A DNA stretch of 64,000 nucleotides from Massilia sp. Leaf139. Its GTDB lineage: Bacteria > Pseudomonadota > Gammaproteobacteria > Burkholderiales > Burkholderiaceae_D. Made by a program: the position numbers and the translations under genes. This document shows, one piece after another, positions 35,574 through 47,317 of this stretch. The notes beneath the pieces are model-generated. The model was not told the DNA's origin, ran no database searches, and saw nothing but the letters and a program-made list of their open reading frames with translations. Position 1 is the stretch's first letter, and each line of letters begins with the position of its first letter. The stretch lies in contig NZ_LMOJ01000012.1 of NCBI RefSeq assembly GCF_001424165.1, positions 124,863 to 188,862 on the forward strand. The letters run 5' to 3'.

Positions 35574-35887
35574 AGAAGCGGCTTGGCTGTGCCAGGCAGG
35601 CTGCCGCGCACGGTCAGCACGATGGACAGGCCGATCGCCGCGAGCAGCAAGGGACCGCCCGGCACCTCGTGCTGCGGCAGCGCCAGCGCGGCGGCCAGGA
35701 ACAGGCCGGCCACCCAGAAGCCGACGGCCCACAGCAGGCACAGCGCGATCAGCCTGAACGGATTGCGGCGCGCGCCGGGCGCGGCGCAGGCGGCGCGCGG
35801 CGCGCCGCAGACCGGGCAGGCCGCTGTCCCGCTTTCCAGATCCGCTTGCGCGTCGCCGGCACACCCAGGGCAAAAGACCATGTCCAT
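35570..35887 (-). CDS. Small zinc-ribbon membrane protein
   Basis: This 105-residue protein has an N-terminal zinc ribbon made by two CxxC pairs (CPGC near residue 6 and CPVCG near residue 24). Two transmembrane helices follow (about 45-70 and 78-95). GGAGGAGC lies just upstream of the ATG. It is convergent with the preceding gene and overlaps its stop by four bases. No family assignment is offered. Confidence 0.75.
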   Translation of the reverse strand: MDMVFCPGCAGDAQADLESGTAACPVCGAPRAACAAPGARRNPFRLIALCLLWAVGFWVAGLFLAAALALPQHEVPGGPLLLAAIGLSIVLTVRGSLPGTAKPLL

Positions 35888-36013
35888 GTTCGCTCCTCCA
35901 TCGCTTGCGGGCCGATGTGATGTAATACGCAGGAGAGCTTACGCGCCTGAAGCAGCGTTGCCCTGATCGCTGTCATTGGGAAACGTTAGCGGCATTCATC
36001 TACGGGATTCGTC

Positions 36014-36520
36014 ATGATCGCACTTCGACCGGCCAGCCTGGAAGATCTTACCCCTTGTTGGGCACTGCGCACGCGCGCCGTCGCGTATGCGTGCGCAGCC
36101 CACTACGACGCGGACGTGCTGGCTGCGTGGCTGGCCGCGCCTCTGCCCGAGCGCGTGCGGGAACTGGTCGCTCGGGGCGGCGGGATCGTCGCCGAGAAAG
36201 CGGGCCGGATGCTTGGCTATGCCGTGCTCGATGCCGTCAGTGGCGAGGTGGACGCCGTGTTCGTCGAACCGGCCGACCATGGACGCGGGATCGGAGCGCT
36301 GTTGATGGAGGCGCTCGACGCCGCAGCGCGCGCCGCGGGATGCGAGCGCTTGTTCCTGTCGGCTTCCCTCAATGCGGTGCCGTTTTATGAGCGCGCCGGT
36401 TTCGTCGCCATTCGGGAGGAGATGTATCCGCACCGGTCGGGCGTGGACATTCCCTCGGTGTTCATGCAAAAGCGACTGGATGCAACACCCGCCCTTCCTG
36501 TCAGCGGTCGCGTAAGCTAG
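36014..36520 (+). CDS. GNAT-family N-acetyltransferase
   Basis: This is a 168-residue acetyltransferase. The acetyl-CoA site is VDAVFVEPADHGRGIGALLMEALDAAARA, where the P-loop is normally Q/RxxGxG/A. The C-terminal NAVPFYERAGFVAI is the usual GNAT motif B. The substrate is unknown. It is a single gene with no evident partners. Confidence 0.87.
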   Translation: MIALRPASLEDLTPCWALRTRAVAYACAAHYDADVLAAWLAAPLPERVRELVARGGGIVAEKAGRMLGYAVLDAVSGEVDAVFVEPADHGRGIGALLMEALDAAARAAGCERLFLSASLNAVPFYERAGFVAIREEMYPHRSGVDIPSVFMQKRLDATPALPVSGRVS

Positions 36521-36580
36521 GAGTCATCGAGGCCGATGCTGTGCTGTCGCGCGCGCGGCGGGAAGCCCCTGCCGCGGCGC

Positions 36581-36910
36581 TCACTCGGCCTCGGCCAGCA
36601 GTGCACGCCGCGCACTGGCCCGGCTCTTGAGCCAGTCGCGCCCGCCCGCGTTGAGGGCGCGGGCGACCACCGTCGGCGGCAGGCTGTAGACCGTGGCCCA
36701 GGTGGCGCGGCCATCCGCCCCGTTCGACGGAAAACTGCTGGTTTCGATCGGCCAGTTGTACTTGCGTTTCAGGGTGCGGACGATGGCCGCCAGCGTGACG
36801 CGTCCGCGCAGCGGCTCGGCGCCGGTCTGGTCTTCGTCGGACAACAGCACCGCCAGCACGGCGCCGCGGGCGGTCAGGGGCCCGGGAAAGGTAGGAGTTT
36901 TGCTCGGCAT
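36581..36910 (-). CDS. Winged-helix domain protein
   Basis: This small basic protein of 109 residues contains AAIVRTLKRKYNWPIETS. It resembles short helix-turn-helix proteins of phage or accessory-plasmid type that combine an ALxG-like helix with a YGWPI turn. The reading is tentative. It is convergent with the acetyltransferase gene and separated from the next operon by about 70 bases. The function is unknown. Confidence 0.65.
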   Translation of the reverse strand: MPSKTPTFPGPLTARGAVLAVLLSDEDQTGAEPLRGRVTLAAIVRTLKRKYNWPIETSSFPSNGADGRATWATVYSLPPTVVARALNAGGRDWLKSRASARRALLAEAE

Positions 36911-36981
36911 GCGGGCATTCTAGCCGCGTTTTCGCGAGCCCAGTGCACGCCCGTGCTTCCTGCCCCTCTTCCCCTTTCACC

Positions 36982-38256
36982 CTAGGCGTCCGCTGCCTCC
37001 TGCGCGATCACCTCCTGTTCCACCTGGCCGGCGCGCGCGAGCATCGCGTGCAGCAGCACATTGCAACCGGCCTCCAGGTGCGCGGGCTGGGCGTCCTCGA
37101 TCTCGTTGTGGCTGATGCCGTCCTTGCAAGGCACGAAAATCATGCCCGAGGGCGCCACCCGCGCGGTATAGATCGCATCGTGGCCGGCGCCCGAGACCAC
37201 GTCCATGGTCGAATAGCCCAGCTTCGCGGTCGCCGCGCGCACCGCATCCACGCAATCCGGATGGAAGGGGCACGGCGGGTAGTAGGATACGCGTTCGATC
37301 TCGATGCCGAGGCCCGTCTCGACGCGCGTGCGGGCGACAAAGGCGAGCATCTCCTCGTGCATCGTATTGAGCAGCTCGTCGTTCACGTTGCGCAGGTCGA
37401 TGCTGAACTTCACCTGGCCGGGAATCACGTTGCGGCTGTTCGGGAAGACCTGCACCATGCCGACGGTGCCGCGTCCGTAAGGCGGGTAGCGGTTGGCGAT
37501 TGCCACGACCTCCTGCATGATCGTGGTCGCCACCTGCAGCGCGTCGCGCCGCAGGCCCATCGGCGTCGGGCCGGCGTGGGCTTCCATGCCACTGACCGTG
37601 CAGTCGTACCAGGACAGGCCCATCACCGCCGGGACCACGCCGATCACCTTGTCGGCGTCTTCCAGCACCGGGCCCTGCTCGATGTGGGCTTCGAAATAGG
37701 CGCCGATCGGGTGGCGGCCGGGCTCCTCCTCGCCCAGGTAGCCGATGCGCTCGAGCTCCTCGCGCACGGTCTTGCCGTCCACGTCCTTCGCGGCGTAGGC
37801 GGTCTCTAAGCTAAAGGCGCCGCAGAACACGCCGGAGCCCATCATCACCGGCACGAAGCGCGAACCTTCCTCGTTCGTCCAGAAGGCGACTTCGACCGGG
37901 GCTTCGGTAACGATGCCGTGGTCGTTCAGCGTGCGCACGACCTCGATGCCGGCCAGCACGCCGTAGTTGCCGTCGAACTTGCCGCCGGTGGGCTGCGTGT
38001 CGACATGGCTGCCGGTGACGATCGGCGGCAGGCTGTCGTCGCGGCCGGGGCGGCGCATGAAGACGTTGCCGATCTTGTCGACCGTGACGGACATGCCGGC
38101 TTCGCGGGCCCAGCCGACGACGAGGTCGCGACCCTGGCGATCGAGGTCGGTCAGGGTGAGGCGCTTGACGCCGCCTTTGGGAGTGGCGCCGATCTGGGCG
38201 AGCTCCATCAGGGAGTTCCACAGGCGTTGGCCGTTGATGCGCAGGGTGTCGGGCAT
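36982..38256 (-). CDS. Beta-ureidopropionase / N-carbamoyl-amidohydrolase (M20)
   Basis: It hydrolyses N-carbamoyl-beta-alanine to beta-alanine, CO2 and ammonia, the third step of reductive pyrimidine breakdown. The 424-residue zinc-dependent M20 protein shows TGSHVDTQPTGGKFDGNYG, FWTNEEGSRFVP, EAHIEQGPVLE, EAHAGPTPMG and KDGISHNEIE. The start MPDTLRINGQ is used, as the longer frame runs into non-conserved sequence. It is the last gene of the pyrimidine cluster, 163 bases after the dihydropyrimidinase. That gap includes a small GGGCGGA/TCCGCCC hairpin (38333-38349). Allantoate amidohydrolase or hydantoin carbamoylase activity are alternatives within the family. Confidence 0.9.
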   Translation of the reverse strand: MPDTLRINGQRLWNSLMELAQIGATPKGGVKRLTLTDLDRQGRDLVVGWAREAGMSVTVDKIGNVFMRRPGRDDSLPPIVTGSHVDTQPTGGKFDGNYGVLAGIEVVRTLNDHGIVTEAPVEVAFWTNEEGSRFVPVMMGSGVFCGAFSLETAYAAKDVDGKTVREELERIGYLGEEEPGRHPIGAYFEAHIEQGPVLEDADKVIGVVPAVMGLSWYDCTVSGMEAHAGPTPMGLRRDALQVATTIMQEVVAIANRYPPYGRGTVGMVQVFPNSRNVIPGQVKFSIDLRNVNDELLNTMHEEMLAFVARTRVETGLGIEIERVSYYPPCPFHPDCVDAVRAATAKLGYSTMDVVSGAGHDAIYTARVAPSGMIFVPCKDGISHNEIEDAQPAHLEAGCNVLLHAMLARAGQVEQEVIAQEAADA

Positions 38257-38419
38257 GGTTGGTCTCCAGGCTGATATACGTAGGCAGCGTTGTTTGGTTG
38301 CTACCCGGCTTGCTACGGTTCGTTGAACGCGTGGGCGGAAGATCCGCCCGGTGAATCTGGCAGCGAGGCCACTGGCCTCGCCGCCCTCTACATGTATGGT
38401 GTACGTTTCCGTCCTCGAT

Positions 38420-39823
<1,404 letters not shown>

Positions 39824-39832
39824 TCAATCAGG

Positions 39833-41335
39833 TCAAGTAGGGAAATTAGCTGCGGCGCGCACCGCCGGCACCGTGCGGCCCTTCATCATCAGGCCGTACA
39901 CGATGGCCGCAATGACGACGCCGACGAACCAGGCATAGGTATAGATCGTCTTGAAGGCCTCGCCCACGTTCGGGAAGGCGTTCGGCAACGCCGCGTTCAG
40001 GAAGCCCGGCAGGTTCGGCAGCACGCCGGCGGCAAAGGCGACCAGCGCGGCGATGTTCCAGCCGCCGCGGTAGGCATAGACGCTGCGGTCACGGTACAGC
40101 TGGTCGACGTCGAGTTCGGTCTTGCGGATGAAGTAGTAGTCGACGATCATGATCCCGGCGATCGGCCCGAGCAGCGCCGAATAGCCGGTCAGCCAGATGA
40201 AGATGTAGTTCTGGGTCGTCTCCAGGATCTTCCAGGGCATCATCGCCAGCGCGATGCCGGCCGTGATGTAGCCGCCGACCCGGTAAGAAATGCGTTGCGG
40301 CGACAGCGCCGAGAAGTCGTAGGCCGGCCCGACCAGGTTGGCGGCCAGGTTGACGCTGGCGGTGTCGATCAGGAGGATCAGCAAGGCCACCAGCACCGCC
40401 ACGCCCGTCATGCGGCTGGCGACGTCAACCGGATCCCACAAGGCTTTACCGTAGAGGACGATCGTGGCCGAGGTGACGGTGACCGCCAGCGCCGCCAGCA
40501 GCGCCATCGGCAGCGGCAGACCGAGCGACTGGCCGATGACCTGGTCGCGCTGGCTGGTGGCGAAGCGGGTGAAGTCGGGAATGTTCAGCGCCAGCGTGGC
40601 CCAGTAGCCGATCATGGCGGTCAGCGAAGGCCAGAACACGCTCCAGAACAGGCCGGCTTTCGCGCCGCCTTCGACGAACTGCGAAGGCTGATCGAGCAGC
40701 GGGCCGAAGCCGCCGACCTTGTCATACACCCACCAGAGCAGCACGAAGCAGATCGCGATCTTCAGGGGCGCGGTGTAGGTCTCGAGCTTGCGGATCGATT
40801 CCATGCCGTGCACGACGAAATACATCTGGATCGCCCAGAAGGCCAGGAAGCAGGCCAGCTGGCCGGCATTGATGCCCAGGCCGGGGAGATTGTCGCCGCC
40901 GATCGGGCTGCCGAGCAGCACGCCCAGCAGCGTGTAGATCATGCTGCCGCCGAACCAGGTCTGGATGCCGTACCAGCCGCAGGCGACGATCGCACGCATC
41001 AGGGCCGGCAGGCGGGCGCCGCGGGTGCCGAAGGAAGCGCGCGCCAATACCGCGTAGGGAATGCCGTATTTGGTGCCGGCATGGCCGATCAGGAGCATCG
41101 GCAGCAGCACGATCACGTTGGCGAGGAAGACCGTGACCACGGCCTGCCAGGCCGACATGCCGCTTTCGATCAGGCTCGAGGCCAGCATGTAGGCGGGAAT
41201 GCTGATCACCATGCCGACCCAGAGGGCGGCGAAGTGGTACCAGCGCCAGGTGCGCTGGGCGGCGCTGGTGGGCGCCAGGTCGTGGTTCCAGAGTTCGTTG
41301 CTGACGGGGTGTTGCGTCACGTTAGAATTCTCCAA
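39833..41335 (-). CDS. NCS1-family nucleobase:cation symporter
   Basis: This 500-residue transporter has about twelve membrane helices. NCS1 features are NELWNHDLAPTSAAQRTW before TM1 and MVISIPAYMLASSLIESGMSAWQA in TM1-2. Its place inside the reductive pyrimidine cluster suggests uracil/thymine import, but allantoin or hydantoin uptake is also known for this family. It starts 105 bases before the preA stop. Confidence 0.92.
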   Translation of the reverse strand: MENSNVTQHPVSNELWNHDLAPTSAAQRTWRWYHFAALWVGMVISIPAYMLASSLIESGMSAWQAVVTVFLANVIVLLPMLLIGHAGTKYGIPYAVLARASFGTRGARLPALMRAIVACGWYGIQTWFGGSMIYTLLGVLLGSPIGGDNLPGLGINAGQLACFLAFWAIQMYFVVHGMESIRKLETYTAPLKIAICFVLLWWVYDKVGGFGPLLDQPSQFVEGGAKAGLFWSVFWPSLTAMIGYWATLALNIPDFTRFATSQRDQVIGQSLGLPLPMALLAALAVTVTSATIVLYGKALWDPVDVASRMTGVAVLVALLILLIDTASVNLAANLVGPAYDFSALSPQRISYRVGGYITAGIALAMMPWKILETTQNYIFIWLTGYSALLGPIAGIMIVDYYFIRKTELDVDQLYRDRSVYAYRGGWNIAALVAFAAGVLPNLPGFLNAALPNAFPNVGEAFKTIYTYAWFVGVVIAAIVYGLMMKGRTVPAVRAAANFPT

Positions 41336-41440
41336 ACGGGTCTCTCCAGGCGGGTTACTCGATGCGACCCAGTGTAGCGCAAACGTATGGACGGCTGCGG
41401 GCGCTTGGAGCGGCCAGCCGCCCCGAGCGCCCTCGCCGGT

Positions 41441-42760
41441 TCAGGCCGTTTCGATGACAGCGACCGCTTCCAGCACCGCCGGCGCCGGCGGGATCTCCGC
41501 GCGCGGATTGCGCGGATCCTGCGTCCAGTTCATGTACGGCTTGCCGGTTTCCTGCGGCACCATCGCGATGCAGGCCTCGACCGGGCAGGTGATTTCGCAC
41601 AGGTTGCAGCCGACGCATTCACCCCGGATCACTTCATAGCGGCGCGCGCCGTTCTCCAGCACCAGTTGCGCGATCGCCTGGTGCGAGGTGTCTTCGCAGG
41701 CGACGAAGCACTTGCCGCAGCCGATGCACTTGTCCTGGTCGATGTGGGCGATCACCTGGTAGTTCATGTCCAGGTATTTCCAGTCGGTCGTGTTCGGCAC
41801 GGCCTTGCGCGAGAAAGCGGCGACGTTGGCGTAGCCCTTCTCGTCCATCCAGCGCGACAAGCCGTCCTTCATCTCTTCGACGATGCGGAAGCCGTGCAGC
41901 ATCGCCGCCGTGCAGACCTGCACCGAGCCGGCGCCGAGGGCGATGAATTCGGCCGCGTCGCGCCAGTTGCCGATGCCGCCGATGCCGGAAATCGGCAGGC
42001 CGGCCGTGATCGGATCGCGCGCGATCTCGGCCACCATGTTCAGTGCGATCGGCTTCACCGCCGAACCGCAATAGCCGCCGTGGGTGCTGGCGCCGCCCAC
42101 CTGCGGGAAAGCGACCATGCGGTCGAGATCGAGATGGGTGATCGAATTGACGGTGTTGATCAGCGAGACCGCATCCGCCCCGCCGGCCAGCGCGGCGCGC
42201 GCGGGGGCGCGCACGTCGGTGATGTTCGGCGTGAGTTTCACGATGACGGGCAGGCGCGTGTGCTTCTTGCACCAGCTCGTGACCATCTGCACGTACTCCG
42301 GCACCTGGCCGACGGCCGCACCCATGCCGCGCTCGGGCATGCCGTGCGGGCAGCCGAAGTTCAGTTCGATGCCGTCGGCGCCGGTCGCTTCGACCAGCGG
42401 CAGGATGGCCGCCCACGGCGCCTCTTCGCAGGGCAGCATCAGCGAGACGATCATCGCGCGATCCGGCCAGGCCTTTTTCACGGCGGTGATTTCACGCAGG
42501 TTGATCTCCAGGCTGCGGTCGGTGATCAGCTCGATGTTGTTGAAGCCGATGACTTCGCGGTTCTTGCCGTAATGGGCCGAGTAGCGCGAGGAGACGTTCA
42601 CGGCCGGCGGATCTTCGCCCAGGGTCTTCCACACCACGCCGCCCCAGCCGGCTTCAAAAGCCCGCACGACGTTGTAGGCCTTGTCGGTCGGCGGCGCCGA
42701 AGCGAGCCAGAAGGGGTTGGGGGACTTGATGCCGCAGAAATCGATGCTCAGGTCGGCCAT
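41441..42760 (-). CDS. preA: NAD-dependent dihydropyrimidine dehydrogenase subunit PreA
   Basis: It reduces uracil or thymine to the dihydro form together with PreT. The FMN-binding barrel holds IELNFGCPHGMPERGMGAAV and ISGIGGIGNWRDAAEFI. Two C-terminal 4Fe-4S motifs follow (CIGCGKCFVAC and CVGCNLCEITCPVEAC). The 439-residue length matches E. coli PreA. The start at 42760 overlaps the preT end by 13 bases, which implies translational coupling. Longer in-frame starts lie inside preT. Confidence 0.96.
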   Translation of the reverse strand: MADLSIDFCGIKSPNPFWLASAPPTDKAYNVVRAFEAGWGGVVWKTLGEDPPAVNVSSRYSAHYGKNREVIGFNNIELITDRSLEINLREITAVKKAWPDRAMIVSLMLPCEEAPWAAILPLVEATGADGIELNFGCPHGMPERGMGAAVGQVPEYVQMVTSWCKKHTRLPVIVKLTPNITDVRAPARAALAGGADAVSLINTVNSITHLDLDRMVAFPQVGGASTHGGYCGSAVKPIALNMVAEIARDPITAGLPISGIGGIGNWRDAAEFIALGAGSVQVCTAAMLHGFRIVEEMKDGLSRWMDEKGYANVAAFSRKAVPNTTDWKYLDMNYQVIAHIDQDKCIGCGKCFVACEDTSHQAIAQLVLENGARRYEVIRGECVGCNLCEITCPVEACIAMVPQETGKPYMNWTQDPRNPRAEIPPAPAVLEAVAVIETA

Positions 42761-44124
42761 GCTGCCTCCGAAACGATGTCGTTGTGGATCGCCAGCGCGG
42801 CCAGCTTGCCGTGCTGGACTGCCTGCACCGTCAGGTCTTGGCCGAGCGCGACGCAGTCGCCGCCGGCATAGATGCCGGGCACTTTCGTGCGCAGCGCACC
42901 GTCGACGGCGATGCGTCCGCCGTCCTGCCACAAGTCCTGGGCGACCAGGTCGAATTCGGACGGCGGCGCCATCGCCTGGCCGATGGCCTTGAAGACGGCG
43001 TCGGCCGCGATCTCGACGAAGGCGCCGGTACGCGCCAGCCGCCCTTCCTCCATGCGCGTCTCCTCGAAGCGCATGCCGGCCACGCGGCCCGCGTCGTCGA
43101 GCAGCACTTCCAGCGGCGAAGCCCAGGTGCGGATGCACACGAAGTTCAGCTTGGCGATCTCGATCTCGTGGGCGGTGGCGCTCATGGCGTCGAAGCCGCG
43201 GCGGTAGACCAGGGTCACCTCGTCGGCGCCCAGGCGCTTGATCTGTACGGCCATGTCGATGGCCGTGTTGCCAGCGCCGATCACGATGGCCCGGCGCGGC
43301 ACCGGCAGCGTCGAGAGATCGTCCGCCTGGCGCAGCGCGGCGATGTAGTCGGTGGCGGCCATCAGGCCGGGCGCATCCTCGCCGGTCAGCCCCAGGCGGC
43401 GGCTGGCGCCCAGGCCCAGGCCGAGGAAGACGGCGTCGAAGCGCGCGTGCAGGTCGCGCAGCTGCAGGTTCTCGCCCAGCGCCTGGCCATATTGAATATC
43501 GATGCCGCCGATCTGGAGCAGGAAATCGACCTCCTGCTGGGCGAATTCGCCGGGCAGCTTGTACTTGGCGATGCCGTATTCGTTCAGCCCGCCCGCCTTC
43601 GGCCTGGCTTCGAACACGACGACATCGTGCCCGAGCATGGCGAGGCGGTGCGCGCAGGCCAGGCCGGCGGGGCCGGCGCCGACGACGGCGATCGTCTTGC
43701 CGGTGGCCGGGGCGCGTGTAAACGGATGGCCGGCGAAGCTGGCGTTATCGATTGCATGGCGCTGCAGCAGGCCGATCTTGACGGGCTCGCGCTCGGCGTA
43801 GTGGTTGCGCACGCAGGCGCTCTCGCACAGGATCTCGGTCGGGCAGACGCGCGCGCAGCTGCCGCCGAAGATGTTCGCCTTGAGGATGCCGATGGCGGCG
43901 CCGTTGATGTTCTGGTCGTGGATGTTGCGGATGAAGCTGGCGACGTCGATGCCGGTGGGGCAAGCCCGCATGCAGGGCGCGTCGTAACAGTAGAGGCAGC
44001 GCGCGGCTTCGATGGCCGCCTGGCGGCTGGTGAGCGGCGGCGCCAGGTCGGTGAACTGGGCCGCGAGCGCGCCGTGCGAGTCGGCTGCCGGCGGCAGGTG
44101 CTGGAGAGTCTCGATCATGTGCAT
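42748..44124 (-). CDS. preT: NAD-dependent dihydropyrimidine dehydrogenase subunit PreT
   Basis: This flavoprotein partner of PreA transfers electrons from NADH. N-terminal cysteine motifs for Fe-S binding are CLYCYDAPCMRACPTGID and CARVCPTEILCESAC. FAD motif VVGAGPAGLACAHRL and NAD motif IVIGAGNTAIDMAVQI follow. The 458-residue protein resembles the GltD-like N-terminal part of mammalian DPD. ATG 44118 (MIETLQ) is an alternative start. It is preceded by repeat copy D. Confidence 0.95.
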   Translation of the reverse strand: MHMIETLQHLPPAADSHGALAAQFTDLAPPLTSRQAAIEAARCLYCYDAPCMRACPTGIDVASFIRNIHDQNINGAAIGILKANIFGGSCARVCPTEILCESACVRNHYAEREPVKIGLLQRHAIDNASFAGHPFTRAPATGKTIAVVGAGPAGLACAHRLAMLGHDVVVFEARPKAGGLNEYGIAKYKLPGEFAQQEVDFLLQIGGIDIQYGQALGENLQLRDLHARFDAVFLGLGLGASRRLGLTGEDAPGLMAATDYIAALRQADDLSTLPVPRRAIVIGAGNTAIDMAVQIKRLGADEVTLVYRRGFDAMSATAHEIEIAKLNFVCIRTWASPLEVLLDDAGRVAGMRFEETRMEEGRLARTGAFVEIAADAVFKAIGQAMAPPSEFDLVAQDLWQDGGRIAVDGALRTKVPGIYAGGDCVALGQDLTVQAVQHGKLAALAIHNDIVSEAAWPT

Positions 44125-44175
44125 CCCTGGTTATTGTTGGAGTGCTGGTGTTCGACTGCTTGCTACCCTGCCTTT

Positions 44176-44267
44176 GTAGGGTGGGCACTTGTGCCCACGC
44201 GGTGTTACCTGCCCTTGGCTCGGATGCATCACGACGCATCCGCGTGGGCACGGGGCGCCCACCCTAC
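44176..44267. repeat. Interspersed inverted repeat, copy D (double-stem type)
   Basis: Outer arms GTAGGGTGGGC (44176-44186) and GCCCACCCTAC (44257-44267) and inner arms GTGCCCACGCGG (44191-44202) and CCGCGTGGGCAC (44240-44251) are perfect inverted pairs. The same inner arms occur in copy E at 57695. The element separates mmsA from preT within one transcription direction. Confidence 0.85.
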
Positions 44268-44275
44268 GACGGTAA

Positions 44276-45778
44276 TTATTTCATCTGCGGGAACGCGAAC
44301 TCCACGCCGGCGCTCGCCGTATTCGGCCAGCGCTGCATCACCGCCTTGTGGCGCGTGTAGAAGCGCACGCCTTCGGGCCCGTAGGCATGGTGGTCGCCGA
44401 ACATGCTGCGCTTCCAGCCGCCGAAGCTGTTGAAGGCCATCGGCACCGGCAGCGGCACGTTCACACCGACCATGCCCACCTGGATCTGGCGCACGAATTC
44501 GCGCGCCACCCCGCCGTCGCGGGTAAACACCGCGACGCCGTTGCCGTACTCGTTGGCGTTGATCAGCTCGACCGCGCTGCCCACGTCCGGCAGGCGCACG
44601 ACGCACAGCACCGGGCCGAAGATCTCTTCCTGGTAGATGCTCATCTCGGGTTTCACGTGATCGAACAGGGTGCCGCCCACGAAGAAGCCGTTCTCGTAAC
44701 CCGCTACCTTGTGGCCGCGGCCGTCCACCACCAGCGTCGCGCCCTGCTCCACGCCTTCGCCGATCAGGCGCTCGATGCGCTGGCGCGCCGCCTGCGTCAC
44801 GACCGGGCCCATCTCCGCGCCCTGGCTCAGGCCTTCGCCGATCTTGAGGTTTCTGGTGCGCTCGGCCAGCGTGGCGACCAGCTTGTCGCCGGCGTCGCCG
44901 ACCGCGACTACCACCGAGATCGCCATGCAGCGTTCGCCGGCCGAGCCGTAGGCGGCCCCGATCAGGGCGTCGACAGCCATCTCCATGTCGGCGTCGGGCA
45001 TGACGACCATGTGGTTCTTGGCGCCGCCCAGGGCCTGCACGCGCTTGCCGTTGGCGCTCCCGCGGGCGTAGATGTATTCGGCGATCGGGGTCGAGCCGAC
45101 GAAGCTGATGGCCTGCACGTCGCGGTTGTCGAGCAGCGCGTCGACGGCAAGCTTGTCGCCCTGCACCACGTTGAAGACACCGTCCGGCAGACCGGCTTCC
45201 TTGAGCAGGCGCGCATGCAGCAGCGAGGGCGACGGGTCGCGTTCCGACGGTTTCAGCACGAAGGTGTTGCCGCAGGCGAGCGCCACCGGGAACATCCACA
45301 TCGGCACCATCACCGGGAAATTGAACGGCGTGATGCCGGCCACCACGCCCAGCGGCTGGCGCATCGACCAGGCGTCGATGCCGCGCGCGATCTGGTCGGT
45401 GAATTCGCCCTTCAGCAAATGCGGAATGCCGCAGGCGAATTCGACGACTTCGATGCCGCGCGCGACTTCGCCTTGCGCGTCGCTGAAGGTCTTGCCGTGC
45501 TCGCGCGTGATCATGGCCGCGAATTCGTCGGTGTGCTGCTGGCACAGCTGCAGGTATTTGAAGAGGATGCGTGCACGCGCCAGCGGCGGCGTGGCCGACC
45601 AGGCCGGGAAGGCGGCCTGCGCGGCGAAGACGGCGGCGTTGACTTCGTCCACGCTCGCCAGCGTCACCTTCGCGCAGGGCTCGCCCAGGGCCGGATTGAA
45701 CACGTCGGCATAGCGCTCGCCCGCCGTGTCGACGACTTGGCCGCCGATGAAGTGGCCAATGATTTCAAGTTGATTCAT
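44276..45778 (-). CDS. mmsA: CoA-acylating methylmalonate-/malonate-semialdehyde dehydrogenase
   Basis: It oxidises the semialdehyde from beta-alanine or 3-aminoisobutyrate to acetyl- or propionyl-CoA. The 500-residue ALDH fold has [35 protein letters not shown] and catalytic Cys in [11 protein letters not shown]. The MmsA signature [32 protein letters not shown] near the C-terminus distinguishes it from other ALDHs. It follows the aminotransferase gene by 11 bases, so the two catalyse consecutive steps. Confidence 0.96.
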   Translation of the reverse strand: MNQLEIIGHFIGGQVVDTAGERYADVFNPALGEPCAKVTLASVDEVNAAVFAAQAAFPAWSATPPLARARILFKYLQLCQQHTDEFAAMITREHGKTFSDAQGEVARGIEVVEFACGIPHLLKGEFTDQIARGIDAWSMRQPLGVVAGITPFNFPVMVPMWMFPVALACGNTFVLKPSERDPSPSLLHARLLKEAGLPDGVFNVVQGDKLAVDALLDNRDVQAISFVGSTPIAEYIYARGSANGKRVQALGGAKNHMVVMPDADMEMAVDALIGAAYGSAGERCMAISVVVAVGDAGDKLVATLAERTRNLKIGEGLSQGAEMGPVVTQAARQRIERLIGEGVEQGATLVVDGRGHKVAGYENGFFVGGTLFDHVKPEMSIYQEEIFGPVLCVVRLPDVGSAVELINANEYGNGVAVFTRDGGVAREFVRQIQVGMVGVNVPLPVPMAFNSFGGWKRSMFGDHHAYGPEGVRFYTRHKAVMQRWPNTASAGVEFAFPQMK

Positions 45779-45789
45779 GTGTGTCTCTT

Positions 45790-47106
45790 CTAGTCCAGGT
45801 TCTTCAATACGTTGGCCAGCTTGCCGAACAATTCGTCGATATGCTGTTTTTCGAGGATGAGGGGCGGCGACAGCGCGATGATGTCGCCCGTCGTGCGGAT
45901 CAGGATGCCGTCGGCGAAGGCTTTTTTCAGGGCCTGGTAGGCGCGCGCGCCCGGCTTGCCGGGAATCGGTTCGAGCTCGATGCCCGCGATCAGGCCGATG
46001 GTGCGCAGGTCGATCACATGCGGCAGCCCCTTCAAGGCATGCACCGCGTCTTCCCAGTAGGCCTGGATGCCCCTGGCGTGTTCGAGCACCTGCTGCTCGC
46101 GGAACACCTCGAGCGTTGCCAGCGCCGCGGCGCAGGCGACCGGGTGGCCCGAGTAGGTGTAGCCATGGAACAGCTCGATGCCGGCCGGCGCCTCCATGAA
46201 AGCGTCGTGAATGAACTTCTTGCTGAACACCGCGCCCATCGGAATCACGCCGTTGGTCAGCCCCTTGGCGGTCGTCATCATGTCCGGCTCGACCTCGAAA
46301 TAGTCGGCGGCGAAGGGCGTCGTCAGGCGTCCGAAGCCGGTGATGACTTCGTCGAAAATGAGCAGGATGCCGTGCTTGGTGCAGATCTCGCGCAGGCGCT
46401 TCAGGTAGCCTTTCGGCGGTACCAGCACGCCGGTGGAACCGGAGACCGGCTCGATGATGACGGCGGCGATGGTCGAGGCGTCGTGCAGCGCGACCAGGCG
46501 TTCGAGTTCGTCCGCCAGCTCGACGCCGAAGTCCGGCTCGCCGCGCGAAAAAGCGTTCTTGAGCAGGTTATGCGTGTGCGGCAAGTGGTCGACGCCAGTG
46601 AGCAGCGGACCGAAATGCTTGCGGTTGGGCCCGATGCCGCCGACCGACAAACCGCCGAAGCCGACCCCGTGATAGCCGCGCTCGCGTCCTATCAGGCGGG
46701 TGCGCCCCCCCTCGCCGCGCGCCTTGTAGTAGGCCAGCGCGATTTTCAGGGCGGTGTCGACCGCCTCGGAACCAGAGTTGGTGTAGAAGACGTGGCCGAA
46801 TTTGTGGTTCGTGTAGTCCATCAGCCGCTCGGCCAGGTCGAATGCCGCCGGATGGCCCATCTGGAAGGTCGGCGCGAAATCGAGCTGTTTGACCATCTCG
46901 CTGACCGCACTGACGATCTTCGGTTGGGCGTGGCCGCAAGGCACGCACCACAGGCCGGCGGTGCCGTCGAGGATCTGGTTGCCGTCCACATCCTTGTAGT
47001 ACATGCCTTCGGCCGACGCCAGCAGGCGCGGATTGGCCTTGAAGTCGCGGTTGTTCGTGAAAGGCATCCAGAAGGCGGACATCGATTCTGGTCTGGACTC
47101 GTTCAT
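45790..47106 (-). CDS. Omega-amino acid--pyruvate aminotransferase (beta-alanine transaminase)
   Basis: This class III PLP aminotransferase of 438 residues moves the amino group of beta-alanine to pyruvate. PLP-site motifs are [37 protein letters not shown] and active-site Lys in [10 protein letters not shown]. The N-terminal [17 protein letters not shown] is typical of beta-alanine:pyruvate transaminases. The start at 47106 has GGGAGAG upstream, and an earlier in-frame start adds 15 atypical residues. It is first of the pyrimidine catabolic cluster. Confidence 0.94.
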   Translation of the reverse strand: MNESRPESMSAFWMPFTNNRDFKANPRLLASAEGMYYKDVDGNQILDGTAGLWCVPCGHAQPKIVSAVSEMVKQLDFAPTFQMGHPAAFDLAERLMDYTNHKFGHVFYTNSGSEAVDTALKIALAYYKARGEGGRTRLIGRERGYHGVGFGGLSVGGIGPNRKHFGPLLTGVDHLPHTHNLLKNAFSRGEPDFGVELADELERLVALHDASTIAAVIIEPVSGSTGVLVPPKGYLKRLREICTKHGILLIFDEVITGFGRLTTPFAADYFEVEPDMMTTAKGLTNGVIPMGAVFSKKFIHDAFMEAPAGIELFHGYTYSGHPVACAAALATLEVFREQQVLEHARGIQAYWEDAVHALKGLPHVIDLRTIGLIAGIELEPIPGKPGARAYQALKKAFADGILIRTTGDIIALSPPLILEKQHIDELFGKLANVLKNLD

Positions 47107-47317
47107 GCAGGCTCTCCCTAGTTTGCGGCCAATTTCTGGTTTGAATGGCAAAACGATGAGGCAATGATAACAATGTGCGCGCCCGCGTCCCGAATGTAAA
47201 GCCGGGGCGCCCGCGCAGTTGCCGGACTGGGCCGGGCGCGTTGCAAAAATGCAAAAAAACCTGCCGATCCGGTAATATAAACGGACGCCGTGATGCCGTC
47301 ATATCAATTCGAATATA

